From the NCBI GenBank assembly GCA_026770575.1, contig MU657166.1:1273738-1316592 (forward strand): a stretch of DNA of 42,855 nucleotides, written 5' to 3'. Of this stretch, positions 41,017-42,855 are shown piece after piece. The DNA is from Pelagophyceae sp. CCMP2097. Lineage: Eukaryota; Sar; Pelagophyceae. The position numbers and the translations under genes were made by a program. The notes beneath the pieces were generated by a model that was not told where the DNA came from, made no database searches, and saw nothing but the letters and a program-made list of their open reading frames with translations. The first letter of the stretch is position 1. The number at the start of each line of letters is the position of its first letter.

Positions 41017-41069
41017 GCGTCGGCGGAGCGGGTTTCCGCCGCGGCTCCTCGGCGAGGCTCCGCCGACGC
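41017..41069. repeat. 13-bp perfect inverted repeat upstream of HAD-like gene
   Basis: GCGTCGGCGGAGC (41017-41029) is the exact reverse complement of GCTCCGCCGACGC (41057-41069), with a 27-nt spacer. It lies 31 bp before the ATG at 41101. In a transcript it would form a strong GC hairpin in the 5' leader. The interval 40857-41100 otherwise shows no gene. Confidence 0.7.
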
Positions 41070-41100
41070 AGGCCGCGGGTACCTCGGTCTTCGCGGGACT

Positions 41101-42226
41101 ATGCTCCGGGCGGCGGCGCTGCGGTCCATGTCGCGCGGGCTGGGCACGTTGCCGCGCGACGCGCCGCCGAGCGCGGCGGTGGACAAGATCATGCGCGCGC
41201 TGACGAAGACGGGCCAGACGCTGCGCGTGCGCGCGCTCCTCGTCGACATGGCTCTCTTCCGGCGGCGCGCGCCCGCAACCGGCGCGAGCGCCGTCGTCGC
41301 CGCGCCGCGCGACGCAGCCACGCTCAAGACCAAGGACATGTGCGCTTCTAGCCGCCCTGCCTCGGTCGGACGCGCTCTTGTAGGCTCGTTGACGAGGTCC
41401 GGGCGGAGCTGCGGGACCGCGGCCTCGACGGCATCGGCAAGCCGCAGTTTTTGCGCACCCAGCTGGATAAGATCCGCCGCGACAATGACGAGGCCGACGA
41501 AGTCGAATCGCTCGCCCGCGCGCTCCAGATCGACGCGCCCGTGGAGCCGGAGCCGACGGCGGTCGAGGCGGCGGCAGTGGCGGAGGCGGCCAAGGCGGCA
41601 GCGCTGAAGCACGACTTTTCAGATATCAGAAGCAAATACGCCCTCAAGCTCCGCGCACGGCTCGGCGAAGGGTGCGCCAGGCGGCGGTGGCGCTGTGGCG
41701 ACGGTCCTCTAGGTCCGTGCCGACGATGGCGGCGACCAAGTCCTCGCCCGGCGTGGGCGGCGCGAGCGCCAAGGCCGAGTCTGCGTTTTTGGCGTCGGCG
41801 CGCGCGGAGGCGGTGAAGCGCGACGAGCAACTCGCGGACATGCGCCTCGTCCTGGGCCCACCAGGCCTCAAGTCCTTGCTCGAGTTCGCCGCGAAGAGGA
41901 GCATGTCCGTGGCGCTGGTTGCTGGGGCGGAGTCGACGGAGCGCGACTGCGCCCAAGTCTTGGAGCAGTGCGGTTTCGAATTCGACGCCGTAATCGACAA
42001 TTCCGAAACAGCTGCGGACTATGAAACCGAGTGCTTCCGCAAAGCCTGCGCCACTCTGCACGTCGACGCCTCAAAAGTCCTCGCGCTCACCGACGACGCC
42101 AACTTTGCCGACAAAGCGCGGAAAGAGGGCCTTTTGAGCTTGATCATGGTCGAGGAGAACAACAACAAGCCAAACATGGCCCTTTGCAGCGTCGTCGGGG
42201 CTTCGAATTTCGTCGATGACGTTTGA
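41101..42226 (+). CDS. HAD-like protein lacking a visible nucleophile motif
   Basis: Three exons: 41101-41339, 41384-41671 and 41713-42226, with GT-AG introns of 44 and 41 nt (both phase 2), giving 346 aa. The N-terminus is Arg/Ala-rich and may be a mitochondrial or plastid leader (MLRAAALRSMSRGLG). The middle (LVDEVRAELRDRGLDGIGKP, RTQLDKIRRDNDEADEVESL) is helical. The last roughly 170 residues resemble the C-terminal half of HAD-superfamily proteins: LLEFAAKRSMSVALVAG, CGFEFDAVIDN, ETECFRKACATLHVDASKVL, ALTDDANFADKARKEG. No DxDx(T/V) nucleophile motif is seen before it, so it may be a non-catalytic relative. Family assignment is tentative. Confidence 0.6.
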
Positions 42227-42632
42227 ATGTAGGCGGATTACACTGTCGTCAACTGCGTCGACATCGGAACCATAATCAACGACCTCATCGGCGTCTCCTA
42301 CAGAATCCCCGCGCCAGAGTACTAAAGCCGAAAGAACTTGTTTTAAAAGTATTTTTTCGAGGCTAATTTCGGGCGTGAAAAACTTAAAAGTGGAGATAAG
42401 CCAACTCGAGACAGCAAGTCGAGAGCTTCCGGGGGTCCTTGGGAGGGAAGATCGGTTCCCCAAAGTGCAACCCAACGTGCACCACGCCACATCTCTGTGC
42501 TCGAGAGCTCAAGCTCGGCCGATTAGGGTGCGAGGTCGCGAGCAATGTGCGAGGTCGCGAGATCTCTCTAAACTTTGTCTCGAGCTTGACTTCGAGCTTG
42601 CAGTACTCCCGGGGCGCGCGCGCGATTCGAAT
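42227..42632. other. Intergenic before DDX3-like gene
   Basis: This 406-bp stretch is relatively AT-rich at 42230-42390 and contains TTTTAAAAGTATTTTTT. A minus-strand frame (42071-42490) crosses it but looks like a shadow. I see no exon. It probably holds the 3' end of the HAD-like gene and the promoter and 5' UTR of the helicase gene. Confidence 0.4.
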
Positions 42633-42855
42633 ATGTCCGCGTACGTGCCGCCGCACCTCCGGAACAAGGCGCCCGCTGCGGCGCCCGCGGCGGCGCCCGC
42701 GAGAAGCTTCGCCGACCGCGGCCGCGGCCCCGCCGCAGCGCCGCCGTCCGAGGGCCGCGGCGGCGCCTGGGGCGCCGCGCCCAGCAGCGACGCGCGGGGC
42801 GCGCCGGCCGCGCACGACGCGCGGAACCGCCCGGCGCCCCAGGGGCGGTCCTTCG
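42633..42855 (+). CDS. DDX3/Ded1-like DEAD-box helicase, N-terminus only
   Basis: The ATG at 42633 opens a frame that runs off the window end. It begins MSAYVPPHLRNK, the conserved N-terminal signature of DDX3/Ded1 helicases linked in that family to eIF4E binding. It then continues as an Ala/Pro/Arg/Gly-rich disordered segment (RSFADRGRG, APSSDARGAP), as is usual ahead of the helicase core. Ded1/DDX3 remodels mRNA 5' leaders during translation initiation. The helicase core lies outside the window, so the call rests on the short motif. Confidence 0.6.
   Translation, partial: MSAYVPPHLRNKAPAAAPAAAPARSFADRGRGPAAAPPSEGRGGAWGAAPSSDARGAPAAHDARNRPAPQGRSF

Noticed and set aside
1..42855. tRNA, rRNA or other structured RNA genes
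   Set aside because: Reading by eye showed no cloverleaf with T-loop and anticodon features and no rRNA blocks; a covariance-model scan would be needed to exclude small RNAs.

Overview
The window looks like a gene-dense, GC-rich nuclear segment of a unicellular alga with a complex plastid. The reasons are a nuclear gene for a bacterial-type ribosomal protein L15 with a hydrophobic targeting leader, many very short spliceosomal introns (about 29-200 nt), and eukaryote-only families (AVL9/DENN, FAM221, MORN, Sfi1-like, steroid 5-alpha-reductase, DDX3/Ded1). A pelagophyte such as Aureococcus would fit. That is an inference from style and gene content, not from a search. No rRNA, tRNA or CRISPR was seen.

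Layout. 1-628: intergenic with a dispersed repeat. 629-1885 (-): F-box-like protein. 2149-7530 (-): many-exon gene reading as signal peptide, TPRs, GT41 (OGT/SPINDLY) catalytic domain, more TPRs and a GT4-type glycosyltransferase. About 7686-14977 (+): giant W-rich helical-repeat protein resembling Sfi1 (centrin-binding). 15320-16759 (+): WD40 gene with two frameshifts. 16637-26428 (-): second giant Sfi1-like protein (about 3,250 aa) with an N-terminal beta-grasp-like region and a C2 domain. 26870-27562 (+): FAM221. 28322-29612 (+): ankyrin-repeat protein. 29711-30958 (-): intact WD40 paralogue containing a 250-N gap. 31085-31777 (+): organellar ribosomal protein L15. 32053-33809 (-): PLP homeostasis protein (YggS/PLPBP) in ten exons. 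33994-35295 (-): MORN-repeat protein. About 35440-39753 (+): AVL9/DENN protein with a long repetitive acidic N-terminal extension. 40044-40856 (+): steroid 5-alpha-reductase family. 41101-42226 (+): HAD-like protein. 42633-end (+): start of a DDX3/Ded1-like helicase.

For several genes I placed exon junctions by hand from domain continuity and checked that exon lengths keep frame. The PLPBP model gives 277 aa, close to the family length. Two themes stand out. First, the splice sites: 5 of about 37 introns I placed need a GC rather than GT donor to restore conserved protein sequence. Second, small tandem duplications recur, either in-frame (27-99 bp) or as whole exon+intron units, in unrelated genes. 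Sfi1-like, MORN, ankyrin and FAM221 proteins are often cytoskeletal, centriolar or flagellar, so part of the window may serve the microtubule apparatus. This is inference only.
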